Program-made: the position numbers and the translations under genes | Notes under the pieces: generated by a model | The model's database searches: none | Told to the model about the DNA's origin: nothing | The model's input: the letters and a program-made list of their open reading frames with translations, nothing else | In this document: in pieces, positions 24,923 through 33,843 of the stretch | Position numbering within the stretch: position 1 is the first letter of the stretch | Layout of the letters: each line of letters begins with the position of its first letter | Origin: JANXQE01 sp035651635 | GTDB lineage: Bacteria; Verrucomicrobiota; Verrucomicrobiia; Limisphaerales; UBA8199 | Direction of reading: 5' to 3' | Assembly (NCBI GenBank): GCA_035651635.1 | Contig: DASRFK010000217.1 | Span: 39,785-103,784 of the forward strand | DNA: 64,000 bases

Positions 24923-26125
24923 ATGGAATCATTGCCGACAGTTTTGCTCAAACCAGGCGAAGCCGACCGCATCGTGGCCGGGCATCCGTGGGTGTACCAC
25001 GGCTCCGTGTTAAGATTAACCCATCCCGCGGCGGACGGGGACCTGGTCCAGGTCAAAGACCATCGCCAACGCCTGCTGGGTGTTGGTTTTTACAATTCCA
25101 AATCCAAGATCAACGTTCGCGTCGTCTCGCCCGAGCGCATCGCGATCGATCAGACGTTTTTTGAAGAACGTATTCACGCTGCGCTGGAACTGCGACAGAA
25201 GCATTTGCCCGGCGCCAGTTCGTTCCGAGTCGTGAATGCCGAGAGCGATTTCGTCAGCGGTTTAATTGTGGATAAGTACGAAGACGTGCTGGTGCTGCAG
25301 ATTTCTTCGCTGGGGATGGATCAACGAAAAGATCTCATCGTGGCGGCGCTGAGGCGGATTTTTTCGCCACGAGCCATCGTTGAGCGAAGCGAAGTCGCCT
25401 CTCGTAAATTCGAAGGGCTGCCACCGGCCAACGGCATCGTAAGCGGCGAACTAACCGGACCGTTAACGGTTCGCTTGAACGGTTTGCAATTCGCGGCCGA
25501 CCTCGCCGCTGGTCATAAAACGGGATTGTACCTGGATCAACAGCTAAACTATCAACTCGTGGCCAGCCACGCGAAGGACGCTCAGGTTTTAGATTGCTTC
25601 AGTTTTGTGGGTGGGTTCGCCCTTCACGCGGCCCGGGCGGGAGCGGCGCACGTCCACCTGCTCGACCAAAGCGCCGAAGCCATCGAAACCGCGCGGCGAA
25701 ATGCCGTCGCGAACGGCCTCGAACAGAAATGCTCGTTTGAAACCGTCAACGTGTTTGACTGGCTCAAAGCGCAAACGGCAACCAAACCGCATGAAAAACC
25801 CGTCCCGCGCTGGGACCTGATCATCCTGGACCCGCCTTCGTTCACTAGAAACCGGGCATCGGTCCCGGACGCGTTGCGCGGGTACAAGGAAATCCACCTG
25901 CGGGCCCTGAAAATTCTCAAACCAGGGGGAACACTGGCCACCTTTTGCTGCTCGCACCATGTCGATGCGGCGTTGTTCCAGGATACGTTGCTCGCGGCGG
26001 CCTTCGACGCGCACCGAATTCTGCGTCGCGTCGCCATTTATTCTCAATCCCCCGACCACCCGGTGATTCCGATGATACCCGAGACGGAGTATCTTAAGGG
26101 TTTCGCGTTTGAGCTGGTGAAATAG
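24923..26125 (+). CDS. rlmI: RlmI-type class I SAM-dependent rRNA methyltransferase
   Basis: 400 residues. An N-terminal PUA-like domain (KPGEADRIVAGHPWVYHGSV) precedes the EEHEA-type beta-barrel and a Rossmann methyltransferase with motif I VLDCFSFVGGFALHAARAGA and motif IV LIILDPPSF. This is the RlmI/YccW family, which methylates C5 of a cytosine in 23S rRNA (C1962 in E. coli); family membership is firm, the target base is by analogy. The 3' end overlaps that of the convergent RNase D gene by 32 bases. Confidence 0.9.
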   Translation: MESLPTVLLKPGEADRIVAGHPWVYHGSVLRLTHPAADGDLVQVKDHRQRLLGVGFYNSKSKINVRVVSPERIAIDQTFFEERIHAALELRQKHLPGASSFRVVNAESDFVSGLIVDKYEDVLVLQISSLGMDQRKDLIVAALRRIFSPRAIVERSEVASRKFEGLPPANGIVSGELTGPLTVRLNGLQFAADLAAGHKTGLYLDQQLNYQLVASHAKDAQVLDCFSFVGGFALHAARAGAAHVHLLDQSAEAIETARRNAVANGLEQKCSFETVNVFDWLKAQTATKPHEKPVPRWDLIILDPPSFTRNRASVPDALRGYKEIHLRALKILKPGGTLATFCCSHHVDAALFQDTLLAAAFDAHRILRRVAIYSQSPDHPVIPMIPETEYLKGFAFELVK

Positions 26126-27275
26126 AATCCAGCAGGAGCAGCCGCTGCCACTCCATTAATTCGGGGGAGTGTGCGTCCCAATCATGGGCGAGATCGGAGA
26201 GCGTCGAGCGGCTGGCAATTAAGGTCGGGTCAATCCCGAGTTCGGCCGCATGATAGTCGCGGTGTTTCTGCAACTCCATAAACCGGCGGCGCTGGGTTTC
26301 GCTGGGCTTGCGCCCGACCGAGCGCAAAATGCGGGGGTATTCCTCAGGGGCAATTTGCAGCCCACGGGCGATAGCTTTGGCCAGTCCGCCGCGGCGACGT
26401 TCCGTAAGGTGCCGCGGCAAGAGGGGATCGACCGGCCGGGCATTGGCCGCGGCGCAGGCCACCTGGACCAACAGGTCGTGACTAAGGATAAAGAAGGGCG
26501 GGCGGTTGGAGGCAATTGCTTCTTCTTCCCGCCAGCGCCACAACTCCCGCAACACTGCCAGGGCCGAGCGCCCCAACAAGTGGCTGCCGCGCAGCCGCCA
26601 CACTGACTCGTAATCGATGCTGCGCTGTTGGGAGGACTCGGCAATCAGCCGGGCGCAAGACTCGCGATGCCATTCCAATCTGGCCTTCGCCTCGAGCTCG
26701 AGTTTGAGCTGGTCCGAAAGGGGTTTGAGGTAGCGGGTATCGTTACGAGCGTAACGTTCCATTCGTTCAGTCAAAGGCCGCATGGCCCAGTTGGCTTTCT
26801 GTGGACCCTTCTCGAGTTTTACGCCCAGATACGTCTCGACGAGGTGGGACAGGCTGAATTGACGCAAGCCCAGCAGGCGCGCCGCCAGCATGGTATCGAA
26901 AATCGCACTGGGGACAAACTCGTGATGTTTGCGCAACAGGCGCAAATCATAATCCGCGCCGTGCATGATTAACTCGTGTCCCGAAAGCGCGTCCAGCACC
27001 GGGTCCAGCACCATCTCAGCCAATGGATCAATGAGCCGGTCGCCGTCGACGGTGCTAATCTGGATTAAACACACCTTTTCAGGGTAAGCGTGCAGGCTGT
27101 CGGCCTCTGTATCAACGGCTACCCAGGAAGCATTGCGAAGGACCGGCAGGAATTCCTGCAGCTTCTGTTCGTTATCGACCACTGGAGAAAATATAATTGG
27201 AAACCCCCGAACGGCCAACCTAAATGAGCGCCTCGGGGCGGGCCGAAAGATGAAGTCCGAAAAACATGCCAACAT
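26094..27275 (-). CDS. rnd: Ribonuclease D
   Basis: 393 residues. The DEDDy exonuclease core is intact: VAVDTEADSL (Asp and Glu of Exo I), MHGADYDLRLL (Exo II) and YARNDTRYL (Exo III with the Tyr). The C-terminal HRDC domain spans about 215-295 (LAVLRELWRWREEEA, PLLPRHLTERR) and a second one lies near the end. RNase D trims tRNA and other RNA 3' ends. The first Met is at 27275; about 25 N-terminal residues precede the usual family start, and no internal Met allows a later one. Divergent from the acyl-CoA ligase gene with only about 60 bases between them. Confidence 0.9.
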   Translation of the reverse strand: MLACFSDFIFRPAPRRSFRLAVRGFPIIFSPVVDNEQKLQEFLPVLRNASWVAVDTEADSLHAYPEKVCLIQISTVDGDRLIDPLAEMVLDPVLDALSGHELIMHGADYDLRLLRKHHEFVPSAIFDTMLAARLLGLRQFSLSHLVETYLGVKLEKGPQKANWAMRPLTERMERYARNDTRYLKPLSDQLKLELEAKARLEWHRESCARLIAESSQQRSIDYESVWRLRGSHLLGRSALAVLRELWRWREEEAIASNRPPFFILSHDLLVQVACAAANARPVDPLLPRHLTERRRGGLAKAIARGLQIAPEEYPRILRSVGRKPSETQRRRFMELQKHRDYHAAELGIDPTLIASRSTLSDLAHDWDAHSPELMEWQRLLLLDSISPAQTRNP

Positions 27276-27335
27276 TCATGCCACTACCTCAGCTGTTCTT
27301 GCGCCCAGGTCGCCCTTGCCCATAGCATACGGTTG

Positions 27336-28841
27336 ATGAATCTAGCCAGCGCCTTCGCCACCTCGGTCAAGGAACGCCCTGAGAAAGCGGCCCTTTTCTG
27401 GGGCGAACGGGAGCTTAGCTATGCGGAACTTTGGAATCAAACCAGCGCCGTGTCGGAACGGCTCCGCGGCGATTTTGACGTAAAGCCAGGCGATCGCGTG
27501 GGATTATGGCTAAAGAATTGCCCTGAGTTCATCGCCTCGTTTTTCGGGATTTTAAATGCGGGCGCGGTAGCCGTGCCTATCAATAATTTTCTCAAAGCCG
27601 ACGAGGTCAATTACATATTGAGTGACGCTGCTGTGGATGTAGTGATTACCGACAGCGACCTGGCCTCGCACTCGAGGGCGCTGACAGCGGCGCGCCCCAA
27701 ATTGCGATTACTGAACATAGAGTTGCTGGCGGAGCTCTCAAGCCGCACGGCAAAGGTGACGCCCATTGCCATACGGTCGACAAGCCACTCTGCTCAAAAA
27801 GACCTGGCGGTGCTCATTTACACTTCGGGGACTACCGGCCGGCCAAAGGGGGCCATGTTATCCCACGGGAATCTGCTCCATAACGTCGAGAGCTGCCGCA
27901 TCGTGCTCCAAACAGTCGAACTAGACCGGTTTGTCGTCCTGCTACCGCTCTTCCATAGCTATATGCTCACGGTAGGGATGCTCCTGCCCCTGCTGGTCGG
28001 CGGTTCGATCGTCCTGGTGAAATCGCTTCACCCGGTCAAGAACGTCCTGGCAGAGATTTTACAGAGGCAAGCCACGGTTTTGCCTGCAATTCCGCAGTTT
28101 TACCGTAGCATGGTCAACGCACCCATCCAGGTGCCACTACCTTTACGTCTTTGTGTCAGCGGCGCGGCCCCGCTCCCGGTTCAGATCCTGGAGGAGTTCG
28201 AGGCAAAGTTCCATATCCCGCTCATTGAGGGCTATGGATTAAGCGAAGCCAGCCCGGTTGTGACGAAGAACCCGCTCGACGGAACGCGCAAACCGGGTTC
28301 CATCGGAATTCCTGTCGCTCACGTCGAAGTCAGCATTCAAGATGAGACCGGGCAACTATTAGGCTCAAAGGAGATTGGCGAGGTTTGCGTCCGCGGCGGG
28401 AACGTGATGTTGGGTTACTGGAAACAACCCGAGGAGACCGCCAAAGCGCTGCGCAACGGCTGGCTGCTCACCGGAGACGTCGGTTACCGGGACGAGGAAG
28501 GCTATTACTATATCACCGACCGAAAGAAGGACATGCTGCTGGTAAACGGGATTAACGTCTATCCGCGAGAAATTGAAGAAGTGCTGTACCAGTTTGCCGG
28601 GGTCAAAGAGGCCGCCGTGATCGGAAAACCCGACTCGAGAAAAGGCGAGCAACCCATTGCATTCGTGGCAGCCATGGACGGACAGAACCTCGAAGAGACT
28701 GAGTTACGACACTTTTTAAAGAAGCGCCTGGCGGACTACAAGGTGCCTCGCAGAATTGTAGTGTTGCCGGCTCTGCCACGGAACGCGACGGGTAAGATCC
28801 TGAAAACCGCCCTAAGAGAGCTGGCCGTGCCCGAACCCTGA
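27336..28841 (+). CDS. Long-chain acyl-CoA synthetase (AMP-binding family)
   Basis: 501 residues from the ATG at 27336. The adenylation motifs are complete: YTSGTTGRPKGAMLSH (A3), GYGLSEASPV (A5), GWLLTGDVGYRDEEGYYYI (A7), DRKKDMLLVNGINVYPREIE (A8) and a C-terminal NATGKILK with the catalytic Lys (A10). The enzyme activates a carboxylic acid to its acyl-AMP and then its CoA thioester; the KDMLLVNGINVYPREIEE signature fits fatty acyl-CoA synthetases (FadD-like). The chain length preferred cannot be read. It stands alone, with no beta-oxidation genes near. Confidence 0.9.
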   Translation: MNLASAFATSVKERPEKAALFWGERELSYAELWNQTSAVSERLRGDFDVKPGDRVGLWLKNCPEFIASFFGILNAGAVAVPINNFLKADEVNYILSDAAVDVVITDSDLASHSRALTAARPKLRLLNIELLAELSSRTAKVTPIAIRSTSHSAQKDLAVLIYTSGTTGRPKGAMLSHGNLLHNVESCRIVLQTVELDRFVVLLPLFHSYMLTVGMLLPLLVGGSIVLVKSLHPVKNVLAEILQRQATVLPAIPQFYRSMVNAPIQVPLPLRLCVSGAAPLPVQILEEFEAKFHIPLIEGYGLSEASPVVTKNPLDGTRKPGSIGIPVAHVEVSIQDETGQLLGSKEIGEVCVRGGNVMLGYWKQPEETAKALRNGWLLTGDVGYRDEEGYYYITDRKKDMLLVNGINVYPREIEEVLYQFAGVKEAAVIGKPDSRKGEQPIAFVAAMDGQNLEETELRHFLKKRLADYKVPRRIVVLPALPRNATGKILKTALRELAVPEP

Positions 28842-29173
28842 ACCGATGTCGTGAGGACGGCCAAAGCGGACATTCCGAAACGAGGGGGCTGGTGCATTAT
28901 CTGCGCTATAACATGCTCCAATTGAGGAACTAGTGCGCTTTGCCCGGTTTTGACGAGCGCGAATTGAACAACTCCTCGAATCCGCTTGCTTGTGGCTTGG
29001 TGCCGGCGGATTTTTGAATTGCTAACTTGTTTATTATGAGTTGTTTATATTATTTACGTGGAGTCGAGAGCCGGGTTCCCTGCCCTTTTACCAGTTGACG
29101 GTGGCCTCGACCCGCCCATAAGCTCTGTCAGTAACTGCCGTGACGCATGAAGCGTCAGGCAGCAAAATTTTTT
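28842..29173. other. Intergenic region without a recognised gene
   Basis: About 330 bases between the acyl-CoA ligase and the zinc-ribbon gene. It becomes AT-rich near 29020-29065 (TTGTTTATTATGAG and TTGTTTATATTATTTACGTG), which is the likely promoter area for the zinc-ribbon/kinase pair. No repeat or hairpin stands out. Confidence 0.5.
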
Positions 29174-29386
29174 ATGCCCGAAGGATACTGCGTCAAGTGC
29201 AAGGCGAAAAAAGAAATCATGGAAGCGGTCGAAGAAACCATGAAGAACGGGCGCAAGGCAATCAAAGGGAAATGCCCGACATGCGGCACTGTCATGTTCA
29301 AGATACTGGGCGGTAAAGCTACCGCGACGGCAGCGCCGAGTCCAACTCCGGCATCCCCGGCCAGCAAGCCGTCTTCGACGCATTAA
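29174..29386 (+). CDS. Zinc-ribbon protein of the DUF5679 type
   Basis: 70 residues from the ATG at 29174; an ATG at 29147 is possible but the family start is M(x)EGYCVKC. Two Cys pairs, YCVKCKAKKE and KCPTCGT, separated by VEETMKNGRKAIKG, form a rubredoxin-like zinc ribbon; the tail is Ala/Pro/Ser-rich. The family has no proven role. The stop lies four bases before the kinase-like gene, so the pair should be translated together, which suggests the zinc ribbon assists or regulates that protein. Confidence 0.8.
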   Translation: MPEGYCVKCKAKKEIMEAVEETMKNGRKAIKGKCPTCGTVMFKILGGKATATAAPSPTPASPASKPSSTH

Positions 29387-29390
29387 GACT

Positions 29391-30566
29391 ATGGCCCAGC
29401 AACTCGCTTACGTCATCATCACCCCGTACTCGCTGCACAAGTCGCGTACCGGCGGCATTCTGAGCCGTTTGATAACGCGTACCGGCCTGGACCTGGTGGG
29501 TGCACGGATGTTTGCGCCGAGCCCGGAGCTGGTGAAACGGTACTCGGAAGAGACGATTTCCGCCAATGACCCGCAGGATCGCCGGATCCAGGAGCTCATC
29601 TACAGCTATATCGTCCAAAATTTTTCAGCGGATGCGAAGACTGGACGCAAACGCCGGGTGATGATGTTGCTGTTCGAAGGTGACGACGCGGTTCGCAAGA
29701 CCCGCTCGGTGGTTGGCAACATCAGCACCGAACGGCGCGGAGGTGAGACAATTCGAGACACGTACGGCGACCTGATCCTCGATGAAAACGGCCAGGTCCG
29801 TTATTTCGAGCCGGCGGTGCTGGCGGCGCCCACCCCGGAGGAGGCTGAGTCGAAGCTGCGGATTTGGGCTCAATACTCTGAGTCGGACGGCGGAGTATTG
29901 GAAAACGTCATAGGTTACCAACCGGATGAAAGGCCGCAGCGCACGCTGGTGCTGATCAAGCCGGAGAACTTTCGGTTCCCGACCGGCCGGCCGGGCAACA
30001 TGATCGATTTCTTCTCGCGCACGGGGCTATTCATAGTGGCGGTTAAAGTGCACCGGATGAGCGTGGCACAGGCTCTGGAGTTCTACGGGCCGGTGCGGGA
30101 CGTGTTGCGTTCCAAGCTCAAAGATATGGTCGCCTCCAAGGCCAGGGCCACCCTCGAAAAGGAATTTGGTTTTAAACTCGGCCCGCAGGAGGAACAACAA
30201 CTCGGCAACGTCCTCGGCCCAGTCTTCGGCGACAGCCAGTTTGAGAACATCGTCAAGTTCATGTCCGGACGCGCCCCTTCGGAAACGTCTGCCGAAGAAC
30301 AACAGAAACCAGGCACCGAGAAGTGCATTGCCCTGGTGTACGAAGGGGTAGAGGCGGTGCGAAAGATTCGAGATATTCTGGGACCGACCGACCCATCCAA
30401 GGCGCCACCCGGCTCGATTCGGCGCGAGTTCGGCCAGACCGTGATGGTCAACGCCGCCCACGCCAGCGACTCAGAAGCAAACGCCAAACGGGAAATGGGA
30501 ATCGTTAACGTCGGCGAAAACAATTTTCGCGAAATCGTCGAGCAGTTTTACGGCAAAGCCAAATAA
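29391..30566 (+). CDS. Tandem nucleoside-diphosphate-kinase-domain protein
   Basis: 391 residues, more than twice a normal NDK (about 140). The first unit (about 5-145: YVIITPYSLHKSRTGGILSR, later GGETIRDTYGDLI) keeps the fold markers but lacks the phospho-accepting His and the HGSDS motif. The second (about 183-385: RTLVLIKPENFRF, IDFFSRTGLFIVAVKVHRMS, PGSIRREFG) has NAAHASDSEANAK with the His at residue 357. NDK passes the gamma phosphate of ATP to nucleoside diphosphates through that His. So one inactive and one probably active unit are joined. A long insertion (about 230-310) sits in the second unit. It follows the zinc-ribbon gene by four bases. Confidence 0.85.
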   Translation: MAQQLAYVIITPYSLHKSRTGGILSRLITRTGLDLVGARMFAPSPELVKRYSEETISANDPQDRRIQELIYSYIVQNFSADAKTGRKRRVMMLLFEGDDAVRKTRSVVGNISTERRGGETIRDTYGDLILDENGQVRYFEPAVLAAPTPEEAESKLRIWAQYSESDGGVLENVIGYQPDERPQRTLVLIKPENFRFPTGRPGNMIDFFSRTGLFIVAVKVHRMSVAQALEFYGPVRDVLRSKLKDMVASKARATLEKEFGFKLGPQEEQQLGNVLGPVFGDSQFENIVKFMSGRAPSETSAEEQQKPGTEKCIALVYEGVEAVRKIRDILGPTDPSKAPPGSIRREFGQTVMVNAAHASDSEANAKREMGIVNVGENNFREIVEQFYGKAK

Positions 30567-30680
30567 AGTTTGGAATCCGCCTTCAGGCCTGGGGCAGTGG
30601 GAAAACCGAAGTTGGAAGCGCCCCGGTTTCATACAAAATGACCCTCGAGGATGGCTCCGCGCAGAGCCGGAATTGCGAAT

Positions 30681-31085
30681 CTACGCGGTCCAGAGCTGAT
30701 GATTGGACCGCAGTTTGGCCAGCAGCCGCTCGTCAGCAGGAGGGAACTCGAACGCGCCCAATTGGCCAGAGTCGATCCACCTGAAATCAGCGCAACCCAG
30801 ACGCTGCGGTTCGCCGCTGATCCATTCGCAGCGATAGAAGTTCAGGCGCACGGTCTTCTCCGGATAAGCATGCACGAGACTCTCGATCAACGAGCCTATG
30901 GAGACGGTGATACCGAGTTCCTCATGAAGTTCTCGCAGTAGGCATTCCTCGAAGCTTTCCGGCGCTTCACGTTTGCCTCCCGGGAATTCCCACAGGCCTC
31001 CAAGATGCGTTTGTGCCTGCCTTTGGGTAATGAGCAGCCGACCCGCTCGAAATACCAAGCCGGCCGCAACGTCGATGGCATCCAT
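30681..31085 (-). CDS. NUDIX hydrolase, MutT-like
   Basis: 134 residues from the ATG at 31085. The Nudix box is complete: GGKREAPESFEECLLRELHEELG fits G-x5-E-x7-R-E-x2-E-E-x-G. GRLLITQRQ and GLWEFPGGK match the MutT/8-oxo-dGTPase branch, which clears oxidised GTP and dGTP from the pool. The gene is the last of a minus-strand run (TPR protein, ugd, this gene) and starts 33 bases after ugd. Substrate is inferred. Confidence 0.88.
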   Translation of the reverse strand: MDAIDVAAGLVFRAGRLLITQRQAQTHLGGLWEFPGGKREAPESFEECLLRELHEELGITVSIGSLIESLVHAYPEKTVRLNFYRCEWISGEPQRLGCADFRWIDSGQLGAFEFPPADERLLAKLRSNHQLWTA

Positions 31086-31118
31086 GAGCAAACGGAGCTG
31101 GCCGAGATCCAAGGCAGA

Positions 31119-32408
31119 TCAGCGGCCCACGCTCTTGTAAATGAAACCCAAACGTTCCATTTCAGCCGGGTCAAACAGATTCCGGCCGTCAAAAAGGATG
31201 GGGTGGGTCAGGCTCTTGCGGACCCGCTCGAGGTCGAGCTTCTTGAACTCCTCCCATTCAGTGGCCACCACGAGTGCGTCGCAGCCATCTGCCACGGCGT
31301 TCATGTCGTCGACAAAGGTGACATTTTTCAAAATGGCGCGGGCTTTATCCATGGCTTTGGGATCGTACACCGTCAGGGTGGCGCCTTCCTTTTCCAAACG
31401 CTGGCACAATTCAATCGCCGGTGACATCCGCACGTCGTCGGTGTTCTGTTTAAAGGCCAGGCCCAGGACGCCAATTTTCTTGTCCTTGAGCACCCAGAGC
31501 GTGTCGGCAATCTTTTTGATGAAACGGTTCATCTGTTCGGCGTTGATTTTCTGGACCTCCTTCAACAGGCCAAAATTATAACCGACCTGCTCGGCGATCT
31601 TGATGAACGCGCTGAGATCCTTGGGAAAACAACTGCCGCCAAACCCGAGCGAAGCATTGAGAAAACGCCGCCCAATGCGGTCGTCCATGCCCATGCCATT
31701 GGCGACTTCCTGCACATTGGCACCCGTCGCCTCACAGAGGACGGAGATGGCGTTAATATAGGAAATCTTCAGCGCCAGAAACGAGTTGGAGGCGTGCTTG
31801 ATCAGTTCCGCCGAATTGATGTCGGTAATGATCAACGGCGCCTGGAAGGGTGCATAAGTCTCCTTCAAGGCGGAAACCGGGCGCTGCGAACGCACGCCGA
31901 TGACGATGCGGTCGGGCTTCATCAGGTCCTCGACGGCGAAGCCTTCGCGCAGGAACTCAGGGTTGCTTACGACATCGAATTCGACTTTGGCTTTGCAATA
32001 GCGCTTGATGGTTTCGGCGACTTTATCGCCCGTTTTGACCGGGACGGTGCTTTTGTCGACAACGATTTTATAACCGGTCATGGCGGCAGCGATCTCGCGC
32101 GCAACCTTCTCGATGAAGCTCAAGTCGACGGAACCATCCTCCAGGGGCGGAGTTGGCACCGCGATGAAAACCACGTCCGAGTGCTCAACCCCCTCCGCGG
32201 TGCTGGTGGTGAACCTGAGCCGCCCGTTGGCAGTGTTCTTTTTGACCAGCTCCTCGAGGCCGGGTTCGTAAATGGGGATGCCGCCTTGCTGCAAAGTTTT
32301 GACCTTGGCAGCGTCGTTGTCGACGCAAATGACCTGGTGGCCAACCTCGGCAAAGCAGGTGCCAGTTACCAGGCCAACATAGCCGGTGCCAATAATAGTT
32401 AATCTCAT
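31119..32408 (-). CDS. ugd: UDP-glucose 6-dehydrogenase
   Basis: 429 residues. MRLTIIGTGYVGLVTGTCFA is the NAD-binding start, GFGGSCFPKDLSAF carries the catalytic Cys, and VLGLAFKQNTDDVR and VYDPKAMDKA mark the C-terminal UDP-binding domain. The enzyme makes UDP-glucuronate for capsule, exopolysaccharide or lipid A modification. No polysaccharide cluster is adjacent. The start ATG at 32408 is clear. Confidence 0.95.
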   Translation of the reverse strand: MRLTIIGTGYVGLVTGTCFAEVGHQVICVDNDAAKVKTLQQGGIPIYEPGLEELVKKNTANGRLRFTTSTAEGVEHSDVVFIAVPTPPLEDGSVDLSFIEKVAREIAAAMTGYKIVVDKSTVPVKTGDKVAETIKRYCKAKVEFDVVSNPEFLREGFAVEDLMKPDRIVIGVRSQRPVSALKETYAPFQAPLIITDINSAELIKHASNSFLALKISYINAISVLCEATGANVQEVANGMGMDDRIGRRFLNASLGFGGSCFPKDLSAFIKIAEQVGYNFGLLKEVQKINAEQMNRFIKKIADTLWVLKDKKIGVLGLAFKQNTDDVRMSPAIELCQRLEKEGATLTVYDPKAMDKARAILKNVTFVDDMNAVADGCDALVVATEWEEFKKLDLERVRKSLTHPILFDGRNLFDPAEMERLGFIYKSVGR

Positions 32409-32487
32409 AAACCAACTGCCGGTAGCGTGATCCCAGTCCTTGAGATTGGGAACTCGGAAAGATTCTATTAGCCGTCGAGGCGCTCCG

Positions 32488-33234
32488 CTACTTTTTTTGC
32501 AACAGCGGAGCGAGGTTCGTCACCGTAGCTGGCGAAGGCGCCGGCGGAGCGGGAGCGAGCTTTGGATTTTTCTGGATTAGCTCTTCCAGGCGCACGCCGG
32601 CCTCATTGCCGAGAGCCGTGAAAGGCGAGGCCCGCTCGACATCCTGGTAGTAATCTCGGGCCAGTTCGGGTTTATGCTGTGCTTCATAGAGGCGCGCCAG
32701 CGAGAATTTGACTTGCGGGATGAAGCTCTCGGTCGAATGGTGGGTCACTAAATCCTGGTAGGCAGCCGCAGCCTGGTCGGTCTTGCCCTCGGCATCCAGA
32801 CACGCCGCAACGCCGAGCAAAGCTTCCCCCATGAAAGGACTGCCCTGGTACTCACGAATAAAGCGTTCGAACTGGGACTGAGCCTCGGGGAATTTATTCT
32901 CGGCAAACAACGCGCCTGCTGCCAGGAGCAACGCGCGGGCTCCGGACATGGAGTTGGGATAATTTTTGGCGACCTTCAAATAGGCGTCGGCGACTTGAGC
33001 GCTGCTTCCCTCCAACTGGCCGGTAGCCACCTGGGTGAGAGCGATGCCGGCTTCGACCTGCTTTTGCTCGTGCTGCCAGAGAATAAACCAGGTGACCAAC
33101 CCCGCAACCACGAGAATGACCGCTACAAGCGCCACCTGGCGTTTGTAAGTATCGAACCACAGCCAGGCCCGCTCGGCCAACGGCAGCTGTGCAACTTCAG
33201 AATCCATATTCTTGTATACGATAGAGTTTGCCAT
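32488..33234 (-). CDS. Membrane-anchored TPR protein, YfgM-like
   Basis: 248 residues from the ATG at 33234. One membrane helix at about 33-55 (VALVAVILVVAGLVTWFILW) is followed by five or so tetratricopeptide-like repeats (SAQVADAYLKVAKNYPNS, KFPEAQSQFERFIREYQGS, KTDQAAAAYQDLVTHH, KPELARDYYQDVERASP). N-in, C-out topology and length fit YfgM/TPR_21 proteins, which accompany the SecYEG translocon and outer-membrane assembly. The tail is Pro/Ala-rich. It lies between the atp operon and ugd on the same strand. Confidence 0.82.
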   Translation of the reverse strand: MANSIVYKNMDSEVAQLPLAERAWLWFDTYKRQVALVAVILVVAGLVTWFILWQHEQKQVEAGIALTQVATGQLEGSSAQVADAYLKVAKNYPNSMSGARALLLAAGALFAENKFPEAQSQFERFIREYQGSPFMGEALLGVAACLDAEGKTDQAAAAYQDLVTHHSTESFIPQVKFSLARLYEAQHKPELARDYYQDVERASPFTALGNEAGVRLEELIQKNPKLAPAPPAPSPATVTNLAPLLQKK

Positions 33235-33392
33235 GATCAGGCCGAGACTTAAAAAAGCAAGCTGCAACTAACGTCAACTAATGGTAGAGCCGCGAGGGCC
33301 GCCTGACCTGCCGGTCCGTCCCCGGGCTGCACACTTCTAAACTCGAACAGGGTTCCGCTTCCAAGCCCTGCCGAGTGAAAGTCGCCGATACA

Positions 33393-33410
33393 GCAGACTG
33401 GAAAGTCTGC
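33393..33410. repeat. GCAGACT hairpin between atpC and the TPR gene
   Basis: Perfect 7-base stem GCAGACT / AGTCTGC with a GGAA loop, followed by GCTACGCGG. A related string lies near 3857. It could help end atp transcripts but no T-run is present. Confidence 0.5.
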
Positions 33411-33426
33411 GCTACGCGGTGGGCGC

Positions 33427-33840
33427 TCATCTGTGGTGCTGGCGGCGCTTGACCTTGAGTTGGGCCAGTGAATGCGCCAGGGCGGCGCTCACCATCGCAC
33501 CCTCTTCGTCATCGACCTGCTCGGCCAGTCGGGCTTCGGCGCGGCGCCGGGCTTCTTCGGCTTGGGCTTCGTCGATGTTTTCCGCTTTGATAGCCATATC
33601 GGTCATAATGGCCACGCGTTCACCGGTGATTTCGACAAACCCTTCACCAATGGCCAGGAAATGGTCCCGCCCCTCTTTGCGAACGATGACCTCGCCGGGG
33701 ATGACCTCCGTCAGGAGCGGCACGTGCTGAGGATAAATGCCCATTTCGCCTTCGACTCCAGGGAGGGTCACCATCTCGACCTCCTCCGAATAGGTTACGG
33801 CGTCGGGGGTGACAATTTCCAATTTGAGCAGGTTCGCCAT
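33427..33840 (-). CDS. atpC: F1 ATP synthase subunit epsilon
   Basis: 137 residues. The N-terminal beta-sandwich (LKLEIVTPDAVTYSEEVEMV, LPGVEGEMGIYPQHVPLLT) is typical, then the two-helix C-terminal part (AQAEEARRRAEARLAEQV). It is part of the central rotor stalk and can inhibit ATP hydrolysis when the helices extend. It is the last gene of the operon, three bases after atpD. Confidence 0.95.
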   Translation of the reverse strand: MANLLKLEIVTPDAVTYSEEVEMVTLPGVEGEMGIYPQHVPLLTEVIPGEVIVRKEGRDHFLAIGEGFVEITGERVAIMTDMAIKAENIDEAQAEEARRRAEARLAEQVDDEEGAMVSAALAHSLAQLKVKRRQHHR

Positions 33841-33843
33841 CGC

